From: Thermohalobaculum sp039027855
GTDB lineage: Bacteria; Pseudomonadota; Alphaproteobacteria; Rhodobacterales; Rhodobacteraceae
Direction of reading: 5' to 3'
Assembly (NCBI GenBank): GCA_039027855.1
Contig: JBCCJI010000011.1
Coordinates: 1 to 64,000 of the forward strand
DNA length: 64,000 bases
Part shown: positions 34,893 to 44,311 of the stretch, in pieces
Layout: every line of letters starts with the position of its first letter
Numbering within the stretch: the stretch's first letter is position 1
Translations under genes and position numbers: made by a program
Notes under the pieces: model-generated
Databases searched by the model: none
What the model saw: the letters and a program-made list of their open reading frames with translations, nothing else
What the model was told of the DNA's origin: nothing

Positions 34893-37800
34893 ATGCTCTC
34901 GGACGTCTTCATCGCGCGACCGAGGCTCGCCCTCGTCATCTCGATCGTGATCACCATCGCGGGCCTGGTGTCGCTGACCCGCCTGCCGATCGCGCAGTTC
35001 CCCGACATCGTGCCGCCCACGGTCAAGGTCACGGCCTTCTATCCCGGCGCCGATGCCGAAGTGGTCGAACAGACCGTCGCGACGCCGATCGAACAGCAGG
35101 TGATCGGCGTCGAGGACATGATCTACATGAAGTCGACCAGCGGGGCCGACGGCAGCTACACGCTGACCGTCAGCTTTGCGGTCGGCACCGATCCCGACAT
35201 CGCCACCGTCAATGTGCAGAACCGCGTCTCCGCGGCCAGAGCAGCCCTGCCCTCCGAGGTCAAGTTGACCGGCGTCACCGTGCGCAAGGCATCGAACGCG
35301 ATCCTGCAGATGATCGCGATCTATGACGCCGAGGATCAGCTCGACGCGCTCACGCTGTCGAACTTCGCCACCATCAACCTCGTCGACCCGCTGAAGCGGA
35401 TCGAGGGGATCGGCGATGTCGGCGTGATCGGCGAGCGCGACTATGCCATGCGGGTCACCTTGGATGTCGACCGGCTGACGGCGCTCGGCCTCACGCCGGG
35501 CGACGTGGCGCAGGCGCTTCGCGAACAGAACGTCCAAGCGGCCCTTGGCCGGGTTGGCGCGCAGCCCCTGACGGCGGACCCGACCTTTCAGCTCAACATC
35601 GTCACCCAGGGCCGGCTGACCGACCCCGAGGCCTTTGGCGATGTCGTGCTGCGCGCCGAGCCGGACGGCTCGCTACTGCGCGTGCGCGATGTGGCAGAGG
35701 TCGCCCTCGGTGCCCGCAACGCCGATGTCACCGCCAAGTTCAACAATCGCGAGACGGTGCTGGTCACGATCTCGCAGTCTCCGGGCGGCAACGCACTCGC
35801 CATCGCCGAAGGGGTGCGCGAGACGCTGGATCGGCTGACCGCCAACGCCCCCGGCGGCATCACCTATGACATCACCTACGACCTGACGCAGTTTGTCGAT
35901 GCCTCGATCGAGGAGCTGAAGACGACGCTTTGGCAGGCCTTCCTGCTGGTGATCGCGGTGGTCTTTGTCTTCCTCGGCAGTGTCCGCGCCACTATCGTAC
36001 CCGCCGTGGCGGTGCCGGTGGCGCTGATCGGCACCTTCGCTGCCATGGCGGCGATGGGCTTCACGCTCAACACCATCTCGCTGCTGGCGCTCGTCCTCGC
36101 CATCGGCACTGTGGTCGACGACGCCATTGTCGTGGTGGAGAACTGCGACCGCGTGCTGGCCGAGAACCCAGGCATGAGCCCGCCCGACGCCGCGCGCCAG
36201 GCGATGCGCGAGATCACCGGCCCGGTGATCGCGACGACACTGGTGCTGCTCTCGGTGTTCGTGCCGGTCGCCTTCATCCCCGGCATCAGCGGTCAGCTGT
36301 TCCAGCAATTCGCCGTCGCCGTCTCGGTCTCGGTGGTGATCTCGACGGTCAACGCGCTGACACTCAGCCCAGCGCTTTGCGGCCTGCTGCTGCGGGCACG
36401 CACCGGCCCACCGACGGGCGTGCTGGGCAAGATCTCGGGCGCGATCGACCGGACGCGCGACCGCTACACCAGCATCGCCGCCGCCATCGCGCGGCGCTCG
36501 GTCATCGGCGTCGCCATGCTGGGCATCGCGCTCGTCGCCAGCGGCGCGCTGTTCTCCACCGTGCCCACCGGTTTTCTGCCGTCCGAGGACCAGGGCGTGT
36601 TCCTCGCCGAATTGCGCCTGCCCGAGGGCGCTTCGGTCAACCGCGCCGAAGCCGTGCGCCAAGCCTTTACAGAGGAAGTGCGCGGGATCGACGGCGTGGC
36701 AGGCGTGATCGGGGCCAGCGGCTACAGCATCATGGACGGCCTCGTCGCCCCCAACGCCGCCTTCCTCGCGGTGGTGCTCGACCCGTTCGAGGAAAGGGGT
36801 CCGGGCGAGAGCGCCTTTGCCTTGATCCGCGAGGTACAGACCCGGGCGCTGGCGCTCCGCGAGGTGGCGGCTTTTGCCTTCAACGTGCCCCCGATCACCG
36901 GCCTCGGCACCAGTTCGGGCTTCGAGTATCAGCTGCTCGATCTCGAGGGCAGGCCACCGGCCGATCTTGCGGCCGTGGCCACCGGCATGGTGCTGGGCGC
37001 GAACGGCGATCCGCGCCTGTCCCGCGTGTTCTCGACCTATTCGGCCAGCACGCCCCAGCTTTACATGGAGATCGACCGCGAACGGCTACAAAGCCTCGGC
37101 GTCCGTGTCTCGGACCTGTTCGCCACGCTGCAGGGTACCTTCGGCAGCGTCTATGTGAACGACTTCAACATGTTCGGCCGATCCTGGCAGGTGAACATGC
37201 AGGCGGCCGAGGGCGACCGTGACGAGGTGCCTGACCTCTCGCGCCTGCATGTGCGCAACCGCGATGGCGCGATGGTGCCGCTGGATGCTGTGGTCCGCCT
37301 CGACTACCGGCTCGGGCCGCAGTCGATCATCCGCTACAACAACTATCGCTCGGTGACGATCAGCGGCGGGCCGGCGCCCGGCATCGCCTCGGGCACGGCG
37401 CTGACCGCGATGGAAGAGGTGTCGGGCACGACCCTGCCACCCGGCTACAGCCATGAATGGACCGCGACCGCGCTGCAGGAAAAGGAAGCGGCCGGCCAGA
37501 CCTTGGCGATCCTCGCCTTCTCGCTGCTCTTCGCCTATCTGTTCCTCGTCGGCCTGTACGAAAGCTGGACCATCCCGCTGCCGGTCATGCTCTCGGTGGC
37601 CTTCGGTGTCGCGGGCGCGCTGGGGGCGCTGCTGGTCGCTGGGCTGTCTTTCGATCTCTATGGCCAGATCGGTCTTGTCATCCTGATCGCGCTGGTGGCG
37701 AAGAACGCGATCCTGATCGTCGAGTTCGCCAAGCAGCGCCGCGAGGAAGGCCAGGGGATCACCGAGGCGGCGATCGAGGCGGCGCGCACCCGGTTTCGCG

Positions 37801-38081
37801 CGGTGATGATGACCGGGCTGTCCTTTGTCGCCGGGATCTTCCCGCTGGTCTTCGCCGTCGGCGCGGCCGAGATCACCCGGCGGACCGTGGGCAGCTCAGT
37901 CGCCGGCGGCATGATCCTCGCCACCTTTGTGGGCATCTTCGCGGTCCCGGCGCTCTACGTCGCCTTCCAGTCGGGGCGCGAGCGGCTGAAAGCGATGATC
38001 ACCGGCAAACCCCTGCCCGGCAAACTCCCGCCCGACAAACCCCAGCCCGACGCAGGCCCTGCGGCAGAACCGGGCGAGTAG
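34893..38081 (+). CDS. RND efflux transporter permease (AcrB/MexB family)
   Basis: 1062 residues, full-length HAE1-type RND pump: MLSDVFIARPRLALVISIVITIAGLVSLTRLPIAQFPDI start, YPGADAEVVEQTVATPIEQQVIGV porter domain, the TM4 proton-relay GTVVDDAIVVVENCDRVL with the Asp pair, FVPVAFIPGISGQLFQQFAVAVSVSVVIS, and the TM10 Lys in ALVAKNAILIVEFAKQ. It exports hydrophobic or toxic compounds with the adaptor at 33818. The C-terminus has an unusual Pro/Lys-rich repeat (PGKLPPDKPQPDAGP). Substrate not predictable. Confidence 0.93.
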   Translation: MLSDVFIARPRLALVISIVITIAGLVSLTRLPIAQFPDIVPPTVKVTAFYPGADAEVVEQTVATPIEQQVIGVEDMIYMKSTSGADGSYTLTVSFAVGTDPDIATVNVQNRVSAARAALPSEVKLTGVTVRKASNAILQMIAIYDAEDQLDALTLSNFATINLVDPLKRIEGIGDVGVIGERDYAMRVTLDVDRLTALGLTPGDVAQALREQNVQAALGRVGAQPLTADPTFQLNIVTQGRLTDPEAFGDVVLRAEPDGSLLRVRDVAEVALGARNADVTAKFNNRETVLVTISQSPGGNALAIAEGVRETLDRLTANAPGGITYDITYDLTQFVDASIEELKTTLWQAFLLVIAVVFVFLGSVRATIVPAVAVPVALIGTFAAMAAMGFTLNTISLLALVLAIGTVVDDAIVVVENCDRVLAENPGMSPPDAARQAMREITGPVIATTLVLLSVFVPVAFIPGISGQLFQQFAVAVSVSVVISTVNALTLSPALCGLLLRARTGPPTGVLGKISGAIDRTRDRYTSIAAAIARRSVIGVAMLGIALVASGALFSTVPTGFLPSEDQGVFLAELRLPEGASVNRAEAVRQAFTEEVRGIDGVAGVIGASGYSIMDGLVAPNAAFLAVVLDPFEERGPGESAFALIREVQTRALALREVAAFAFNVPPITGLGTSSGFEYQLLDLEGRPPADLAAVATGMVLGANGDPRLSRVFSTYSASTPQLYMEIDRERLQSLGVRVSDLFATLQGTFGSVYVNDFNMFGRSWQVNMQAAEGDRDEVPDLSRLHVRNRDGAMVPLDAVVRLDYRLGPQSIIRYNNYRSVTISGGPAPGIASGTALTAMEEVSGTTLPPGYSHEWTATALQEKEAAGQTLAILAFSLLFAYLFLVGLYESWTIPLPVMLSVAFGVAGALGALLVAGLSFDLYGQIGLVILIALVAKNAILIVEFAKQRREEGQGITEAAIEAARTRFRAVMMTGLSFVAGIFPLVFAVGAAEITRRTVGSSVAGGMILATFVGIFAVPALYVAFQSGRERLKAMITGKPLPGKLPPDKPQPDAGPAAEPGE

Positions 38082-38141
38082 TGCGGCGACGATCGTCGCG
38101 GAGCAGGCAACGCGCTCTGCGCCGGATCGGGAGCGGGCGCG

Positions 38142-38570
38142 TTACTGCATCTGTTCCTGCATCGCTGGGACGGGCGTCTCGTCATCCAGGACGATGAGCT
38201 GCAGCGCCACCGGGCCATTGCGCGCCGCCAGCCAGTGCCGGACCCCCGCTGGCACGGTCAGCACGCTGCCGGGCCCATAGATGGTCTCATCCGCCTCGAC
38301 GACCGTGTCGCCGTCACCCCAGGACATCTCGCCCGAGATCACCGTGAGCAGGCGAACACCGCTCCGCGTGGCATGCGGCGGCACCACGTCGTCGGCGTCG
38401 AGGCTCAGGATCACCACGCTCGGCCTGCCCTCGGCCGACAGCAGCAGGGGCGTCACCTCGGCGACACCCATCACGACCTGGCTCGGCAGCTTGGCGAGAT
38501 CGATCTCGGTCGTGCCGGCCGAAACCGTGGTTGCGCAAAGCGCGGTCGCGAAAGCGATGGCAAGACGCAT
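38142..38570 (-). CDS. Exported cupin-domain protein
   Basis: 142 residues. A signal peptide (LAIAFATALCATTVSA) precedes a single small cupin: PHATRSGVRLLTVISGEMSWGDGDTVVEADETIYGPGSVLTVPAGVRHWLAARNGPVALQLIVL, with His of PPHATRS and of GVRHWLA as possible metal ligands. Role unknown; likely periplasmic sensor or small-molecule enzyme. ATG 38570 has AGGG upstream. Converges on the RND gene; a 14-bp palindrome (38086-38099) lies between them. Confidence 0.7.
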   Translation of the reverse strand: MRLAIAFATALCATTVSAGTTEIDLAKLPSQVVMGVAEVTPLLLSAEGRPSVVILSLDADDVVPPHATRSGVRLLTVISGEMSWGDGDTVVEADETIYGPGSVLTVPAGVRHWLAARNGPVALQLIVLDDETPVPAMQEQMQ

Positions 38571-38727
38571 CGGGAAGCCCTTTCTAGGTTGGCACCGGCG
38601 GCGGTCCGAGCTGCGGTCCGCACCGGCGGTGCCCGCGTGGCGCCGACCCCAACACCGGTATGGCCGCTTGTCGAGGGCACCGGGCCGGTTTGGGCCTCCC
38701 GATGCCATCACCTTCTCGTTGGAACGC

Positions 38728-41700
38728 TCAGCCGAAGTCGAAGACGGAGGCGTCCAGATCGGCTAGCGCGGTATTCGCAAAGGTCAGGCTGTCGACCTCG
38801 GAGAACGCAAAGCGCAGGTCGCGCCCGTCCTGCACGGCCACGGCCTCCAGGTCCGAGAAGTCGGCGACGCCCTCGAGATCGACTTCGACCAAATCCCCCG
38901 GCCGCCTGCCACCGGCGGAGAAATCGAGGATCGTGTCGTTGCCGCCGTTGAAGACGAAGGTGTCGACGCCGATGCCACCGCGCAGCCCGTCATCGCCCGC
39001 ACCGCCATCCAGCCGGTCATCGCCGAAATCGCCGCTCAGGCTGTCGTTACCCTCGCCGCCCTGCAGGTCGTCGTCGCCGAAACCGCCGCGCAGGGTGTCA
39101 TCGCCCTCATTCCCCAGAAGCAGGTCGTCGCCGGATTGGCCAAGCACGCTGTCATCGCCTTGACCGGCGGTGACGATGTCGTCGCCCGCCCCCGCGCGCA
39201 GGCGGTTGTCATCGGCGCCACCCCGGATCAGATCTTCGCTCCGCCCACCGCGCAGATCGCCCGACAGCGCGGGATCGTCGGCCGTGGTGAAGTTGAAGGT
39301 CGAGGTATCGCCCATCTCGATGCCGGCATAGGCCTCGCCATCGGCATCGAGGAACGCGTTATCGTCGATCTCCACGGCGTAACGGCTGTCGGCATCGAGC
39401 TGCAGCAGCGGCGTGAAGCTCACCGTCTCGCCGTCGATCTCGACCAGCCGGCTGTCGGCGGCGGCGATCTCGGTCACCTCACCGCTGTCGCGATTGACAA
39501 GACGCAGCGCGCCCTCGCCCGCAACCACCTCCTCGGTGAAGGTCAGCACGATCTCGCTGTCGGTCGAGACATCGCGCAGGTTGTCCGACGGCGTCGCCGA
39601 CAGCAGCCACGGCGCGATGGGCCCGCCGAGTGTCACCTCCTGCGGGAAGAACACCGTCTCGCCGTCGCTGGAGAAGCCTAGCCGACCGTCGCCGTTGATG
39701 CCGAACGAGAAGATCTGACCGTCATCGGCGCGCGCGAAGACAGCATTCTGCCCCACCGCGATCTCGACCACGTTGACGTCATCCAGCGCCGCGATCTTGG
39801 TCGGGAAGAAGGTGACGTCGGTCTCGGTCGCAGGGTCACCGTCGAGCCCACCCGTCGGGCCCTCGTCATTTGGGCCCCACAAGAACACGTCGCCCTCGCC
39901 CGTCAGCGCGACGCCGAAACGGGCGCCGCCCTGCACATCGACGACGTTGGGCGGCAGTGCCGTAAGCTCGACGGGGCTCAGCACATCCGCGCCATCGGGG
40001 ATGAAGGTGCCATCACCGTTATCGGTGCCTTGCAGCAACTGGCCGAAGCGGCTCTCGCCCCAGCCCCACACGCGCCCGTCCGACGACACGGCGTAGGCCG
40101 TTGCGGTATCGGCGGTGATGGCGACGATATCGTCCGGCAGACCCTCGGTCCGCACCGGCGACAGCACCCGCGTCATGGGTGAGCCATCATCCTCCAGCCC
40201 ATCGGGCGCACCAAGCTGACCGTCGCTGTTGCGTCCGAACCCGAACACCTCGCCATCCGCGGTCAGGACGAGGGTGAAGGACACGCCGCTTGAGACCGCC
40301 ACCACCGTCTCATCGGCCAAGGCCTCAACCAGCGTCGGCACCAGCCGTTCGTCACGGTCGCCAAGGCCGAGTTGGCCATTGGTGTTCGACCCCCAGGCAT
40401 AAAGCGCGCCGCCTTCGGTGATCGCGTAGGAGACGCCATTGCCGTTCTCGATCCCAACCACCGTCTCAGTGTCGAGCGCACCCTCGATCTTTGTCGGTAC
40501 GCTCCGGTTCTCTTCATCGCCGAGGCCGAGGGGGCCGCGATTGTTGAAGCCCCAGCTGAAGACGTCACCGCTATCGGTGAGCAAGGTCGAATGGATCTGA
40601 CCGGCCGAGACGGCGATGATCTCGGCGTCGAAATCGTCGGGCAGCGCGACAGGGCGCGGCTGCTCGATGTTGAAGCCCTCGACGCCATTGCCGAGCTGGC
40701 CGAAGAAATTCGCGCCGGTCGTGAAGACCTCCCCGTTCTCATCCAGGAAGACGGAGAACTGGCTGCCCGTCCCGAGCGTCGCCAACGTCGGCTGTGGCAC
40801 GCCTTCGTAGAATGCCAGTGCGCGCGGCCGGTCGAGTGGGTCGCCAAACTCTTCCGACGCGATGACCGTGGTCTCGCCCGCGTCGAAATAGTCGCCATCG
40901 CCGTTCAGATCAGACAGCGCAATCACGCTGCCATCGGCGGTCAGCGTAATGTTGCCGTCTTCGTCGGCCGCCACCGAAAAGCTGACGAAGGGGTCGGGGA
41001 TGCCGCTGACCGTCGTGGCGTTCCAGATCTCCACCGCCTCGCCCGCATCGTTGATGGTGTTGGAGCCATCGAGATCGGTCAGCTTGAACAGCGCGATCGG
41101 CGCATCGAAGCCGAAGCTTGAGAGCAGGAGCAGCGAGCCGTCAGGCGCCGCCGCATTGGCGAAGTCGATCGGGGCCCCGAAGCTCATCTCCTCCGAGATG
41201 AAGACGGTCACTTCGTCAGGCGTGACGGCGCCCGATGCGTCCAGATCCTCCAGCCGCAGAACGACGTTCGGCTCTCCGCCCGCGGTATCGTTGACAAAGG
41301 CCACATCGCCGACAAAGGCGATGTCAAAAGCCGAGGACGTCGGCACGACGGTCTGCAGATCGGCCCAGACGGTCGCCTCGCCCGCATCCTCGGCATCGCC
41401 GTCGCCGTTGAGATCGGCCGTGCGGTAGACCGCATCGAACGGCGCCGATCCAGTGCCGGCGTTGACGATGTAGATCGCGCCATCGCCACCCTCGGCGATC
41501 CCGTTTGGCGTCGGCAGGGTCAAACCACCAGCGTTGGCCGCCGAGAACCAGATCGCGGCCTCGCCCGCATCATTGGCGTCGCCATCGTTGTTGAGATCGC
41601 TCAGGCGGTAGACCGCATCGCTGTTGCCGTCGCCCGCATAGACCGCGCCATCCGATCCTTGGGTGACGTTGAACACATTGCCCGTGGGCGAGGGCAGGCC

Positions 41701-41850
41701 CGAGGCATTGGTCTCATCGAAGAAGGCTAGGATCTCACCCTCGCCCGACGAGGTGCCGTCGCCATCCAGATCGCGCAGCAGCAACAGCTGATCCGTACGC
41801 TGATCCCCCAGAAGAACACCGGTGATGGTCTGCTCGCGAACGCGGCCCAT
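38728..41850 (-). CDS. Large secreted RCC1-repeat / Ig-like / RTX protein
   Basis: 1040 acidic residues, no Sec signal. Residues about 20-350 carry six spaced EF-hand or dockerin-like loops (DLDGDG, DLNNDGDANDAGEA, DLNGDGDAEDAGEA, DLDASG, DLDGSNTINDAGEA, DLNGDGDYFDAGE). About 355-745 is an RCC1-type beta-propeller (repeated GEVFTTGANFFGQLGNG, WGSNTNGQLGLGD, FGRNSDGQLGAP units). About 755-875 resembles an SbsA Ig-like domain (ATPSDNLRDVSTDSEIVLTFTE). About 880-965 are RTX nonapeptides (GAGDD, GQGDD, GNEGDD, GGEGND). The C-terminus (VDTFVFNGGNDTILDF) is a serralysin-like type I secretion tail. Calcium binding and ABC-type secretion are inferred; no hlyBD is nearby. GGAG precedes ATG 41850. Confidence 0.85.
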   Translation of the reverse strand: MGRVREQTITGVLLGDQRTDQLLLLRDLDGDGTSSGEGEILAFFDETNASGLPSPTGNVFNVTQGSDGAVYAGDGNSDAVYRLSDLNNDGDANDAGEAAIWFSAANAGGLTLPTPNGIAEGGDGAIYIVNAGTGSAPFDAVYRTADLNGDGDAEDAGEATVWADLQTVVPTSSAFDIAFVGDVAFVNDTAGGEPNVVLRLEDLDASGAVTPDEVTVFISEEMSFGAPIDFANAAAPDGSLLLLSSFGFDAPIALFKLTDLDGSNTINDAGEAVEIWNATTVSGIPDPFVSFSVAADEDGNITLTADGSVIALSDLNGDGDYFDAGETTVIASEEFGDPLDRPRALAFYEGVPQPTLATLGTGSQFSVFLDENGEVFTTGANFFGQLGNGVEGFNIEQPRPVALPDDFDAEIIAVSAGQIHSTLLTDSGDVFSWGFNNRGPLGLGDEENRSVPTKIEGALDTETVVGIENGNGVSYAITEGGALYAWGSNTNGQLGLGDRDERLVPTLVEALADETVVAVSSGVSFTLVLTADGEVFGFGRNSDGQLGAPDGLEDDGSPMTRVLSPVRTEGLPDDIVAITADTATAYAVSSDGRVWGWGESRFGQLLQGTDNGDGTFIPDGADVLSPVELTALPPNVVDVQGGARFGVALTGEGDVFLWGPNDEGPTGGLDGDPATETDVTFFPTKIAALDDVNVVEIAVGQNAVFARADDGQIFSFGINGDGRLGFSSDGETVFFPQEVTLGGPIAPWLLSATPSDNLRDVSTDSEIVLTFTEEVVAGEGALRLVNRDSGEVTEIAAADSRLVEIDGETVSFTPLLQLDADSRYAVEIDDNAFLDADGEAYAGIEMGDTSTFNFTTADDPALSGDLRGGRSEDLIRGGADDNRLRAGAGDDIVTAGQGDDSVLGQSGDDLLLGNEGDDTLRGGFGDDDLQGGEGNDSLSGDFGDDRLDGGAGDDGLRGGIGVDTFVFNGGNDTILDFSAGGRRPGDLVEVDLEGVADFSDLEAVAVQDGRDLRFAFSEVDSLTFANTALADLDASVFDFG

Positions 41851-42275
41851 GGCGCACTACTCCGTTGGTAGAGACGTGTGGGCTGGCGAGCGCTGGCGTC
41901 GTCTTGATGGAAGGGGCTCCCGAGCCCCAATCGATAGCTGCAGAAAACCCAATCCGACAGCATTGTCCAGTGCCACCGACGCATGGGCGCGCCGCGACGA
42001 TCTACCGATGCGGCCGGGGCATACGGCGGGGTGCATGAGCCCTGGCCGTTACCGAAACCCTGTTCGGCCGGCACAACCGGGGCACTGCGGTGCGCGTCAA
42101 CTGGGGCGCAACGCTGTCATGGTCTGGCGCATCGGCCTCGCGACAGTATATCTTTGCAACGAAGCTACCATGGCCGAGACGGCGAGAGCCCTGACGGCGC
42201 GGCGCGTGTATTGACCGATGGCCCGGACAGCCCGGCACTGTGGACAGACGCGAGTTTCCGCCCCATGACAGATCG
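41851..42275. other. Divergent intergenic region
   Basis: 425 bp between the RCC1-RTX gene and the phosphatidylcholine synthase gene, which are transcribed away from each other. The least GC-rich piece is near 42140-42170. No reliable promoter, repeat or gene was identified; short reading frames across it are low-complexity. Confidence 0.45.
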
Positions 42276-43010
42276 ATGACCATTCGCATGACCCGTCGAG
42301 CGCCGATCAAGAAGCCGGCTGTCTTCGCTTATGCCGTGCACTTTCTGACGGCATCGGGCGCGGTCTTTGCGATGCTCGCGCTGATCGCCGCGGTGTCCGA
42401 GGATTGGAGTCTGATGTTCCTCTGGCTCGTCGCGGCCTTTGTCGTCGACGGCATCGACGGCCCGCTCGCGCGGAAATACGACGTGCGCACCTATGCGCCC
42501 CGCATCGACGGCGCGCTGCTCGATCTCATCGTCGATTACCTGACCTATGTCTTCATCCCGGCCTATGCGCTCTTCCAGTCAGGTCTGCTGGAGGGCATCT
42601 GGGCCTGGGTGGCGCTGGTCGCGATCACCTTCACCAGCGTGATCTATTTCGCCGATACCGAGATGAAGTCGGAAGACAACTCCTTCCTCGGCTTTCCGAG
42701 CTGCTGGAACCTGGTCGTGCTCGTGGTCTTTTCGCTCGATCCGCCCGGCTGGGTGATCCTCGCGATGATTGCAGTGTTGGCGCCGGCGATGTTTCTGCCG
42801 CTCAAGTTCATCCATCCCACACGCACGAGGCGCTGGCGGCGCTTCTCCCTGCCGGTGGCACTGGCCTGGACGGGGTTTGCCGGATGGGCGGCGGCCAATG
42901 GCTTTGATCCCGAAAGCTGGGCGCATTGGGGCCTGATCGCCTCCAGCATCTATCTCGTCCTGGCCGGTATCCTGCAGCAGATCATCCCGCCGCAACCGCA
43001 ACAGGCGTAA
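42276..43010 (+). CDS. pcs: Phosphatidylcholine synthase
   Basis: 244 residues, about eight membrane helices. Pcs condenses free choline with CDP-diacylglycerol to make phosphatidylcholine in one step at the inner membrane. The CDP-alcohol motif has the Pcs form: VVDGIDGPLARKYDVRTYAPRIDGALLDLIVDYLTYVFIPAYAL, with the DG-x2-GPLAR and ID-G-x3-D-x3-D acidic residues. ATG 42276 is the likely start, although its ribosome site is weak. It adjoins the sphingolipid island and converges on a CDP-alcohol phosphotransferase gene. Confidence 0.88.
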   Translation: MTIRMTRRAPIKKPAVFAYAVHFLTASGAVFAMLALIAAVSEDWSLMFLWLVAAFVVDGIDGPLARKYDVRTYAPRIDGALLDLIVDYLTYVFIPAYALFQSGLLEGIWAWVALVAITFTSVIYFADTEMKSEDNSFLGFPSCWNLVVLVVFSLDPPGWVILAMIAVLAPAMFLPLKFIHPTRTRRWRRFSLPVALAWTGFAGWAAANGFDPESWAHWGLIASSIYLVLAGILQQIIPPQPQQA

Positions 43011-43143
43011 GCCAGCGTGCCGGATCAACGTTCCGGGTCAGCGTTCTGGATCAAATGGCCTGCGAGGCGGATCGCCAGCGCGACGATCATGGTCGTTAGG
43101 TTGGCCCAGCCCACCGTCGGAAAGGCCGGGCAGCACATGACGC

Positions 43144-44268
43144 TCAGGCGGCCATCCAGGACTTGAGCGGCGGCTCGGCGCGTCTGAACCCGGCCGTGAT
43201 AAGCCGCACCGTGTGCAACAGGGTGCAGACCACCGTCCACACCGCGACCGCGCCAAGCCCGACGGCCGGCGCGCCGAACAGCGTGAAGACCATGAAAATC
43301 AGCGTGTTGGGGTTGCGCCTGGCCGTCACGATCCGCAGGCCATAGTCAAAGGGCTGCCAGACATGGATCTGAAAGCCGTGGATGTACCGGAACACGTTCT
43401 CGATGGTCCGGCCAAGCACATAGCCGACCAGGATCACGCCAAGCGCCGTATCCATCCAGCCCGGTGGGGCGGCGACAGTCGCGTGGATGCCGAGATACCA
43501 GGCGATGTACCAGAAGGGCGGATGCACCCAGTCGATGCCGTGATCAAAGTAGTGTCCCCATTTCGAGGAGGTCAGCGTGGTACGCGCCAGCTTACCGTCG
43601 ACCGTGTCCAGGAAGGTCATCAGCCAGCCGCAGACGAAGCCCGTCACCCAGTCGCCCCGCCAGAAGGCCCAGGTGGCCATCAGCACGAAAACCAGGCTGA
43701 CGCTTGTCACCGTGTTGGGCGAGATCCGCCGCGCCGCGCAGAACCGCGTGACCGCCAGCGCCGGCACCGGCCAGAGATACTTCGTCACCAGATCGGTCGC
43801 GCCCTTATAGGCGCTTTTGAACAGGGCCTGTTCGGCATCCCGCACCCCGCCATCGGCGATCGGCAGGGCAAAAGGCGTCTCGCGTTTTCGGAGCGTCTCG
43901 TTATAGCCCCCGGCCAGCGTCTCGGGCGTCTCGACGCGAAGGCCGAGCGCGGTAAGCGCTGCCTCGTCGACGCTCCCGGCCGACATCATCGCCTCGACCT
44001 GATCCGCCTTGGTCGCCTCGGGCAGATGCGCGGCGATCAGTCGGGTGTGACCGCCGCTTCGCTGCACCAGCGCGACGCCGGGCGCCCCGACCAGCGCCAT
44101 GGTGAGCCCGGCGGAGAACACCCAGTCGGTGCGGGTCAGGATGGTGCCGGCGGCGCGCGCGACCCCGGCGCGGCGCCAGTTCCGCCCCTGCCACTCGGCG
44201 GCCGGCAGCCCGTAGATCCGCACATCGGTCTCGCCGATCAGGCGAAGCGGTCCGTCACCCGATGTCAT
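43144..44268 (-). CDS. CDP-alcohol phosphotransferase with degenerate N-terminal nucleotidyltransferase-like domain (1)
   Basis: 374 residues. The membrane half (from about 165) contains a perfect CDP-OH-P motif: D221-T-V-D224-G-K-L-A-R229, eight residues, G238, then D242 and D246 (FDHGID). The first 140 residues are soluble, lack an NTP loop, and end in LRKRETPFALPI before a linker (ALFKSAYKGATDLVTKYLWPVPALAVTRFCAARRISPN) like that of inositol-phosphate-type bifunctional enzymes. A paralogue with the same build is encoded at 50334. Last gene of a long operon with ceramide synthase and LptFG-like permeases, so I infer a head-group transferase for sphingolipids. Substrates unknown. Confidence 0.8.
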   Translation of the reverse strand: MTSGDGPLRLIGETDVRIYGLPAAEWQGRNWRRAGVARAAGTILTRTDWVFSAGLTMALVGAPGVALVQRSGGHTRLIAAHLPEATKADQVEAMMSAGSVDEAALTALGLRVETPETLAGGYNETLRKRETPFALPIADGGVRDAEQALFKSAYKGATDLVTKYLWPVPALAVTRFCAARRISPNTVTSVSLVFVLMATWAFWRGDWVTGFVCGWLMTFLDTVDGKLARTTLTSSKWGHYFDHGIDWVHPPFWYIAWYLGIHATVAAPPGWMDTALGVILVGYVLGRTIENVFRYIHGFQIHVWQPFDYGLRIVTARRNPNTLIFMVFTLFGAPAVGLGAVAVWTVVCTLLHTVRLITAGFRRAEPPLKSWMAA

Positions 44269-44311
44269 CGACCTGTCCCGACCCGCTCAGCCTGCGCCAT
44301 GGCTCGGCGAT

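Noticed and set aside
38086..38099. Perfect 14-bp palindrome GCGACGATCGTCGC between the RND and cupin genes
   Set aside because: No loop and no T-tract, so it is a poor terminator, and one such palindrome is expected by chance in GC-rich DNA.
43025..43139. Possible 37-residue hydrophobic peptide (MCCPAFPTVGWANLTTMIVA...) after the CDP-alcohol phosphotransferase
   Set aside because: Starts 5 nt after that gene's stop and contains one hydrophobic stretch, but it has no ribosome site or recognisable family; too short to support.
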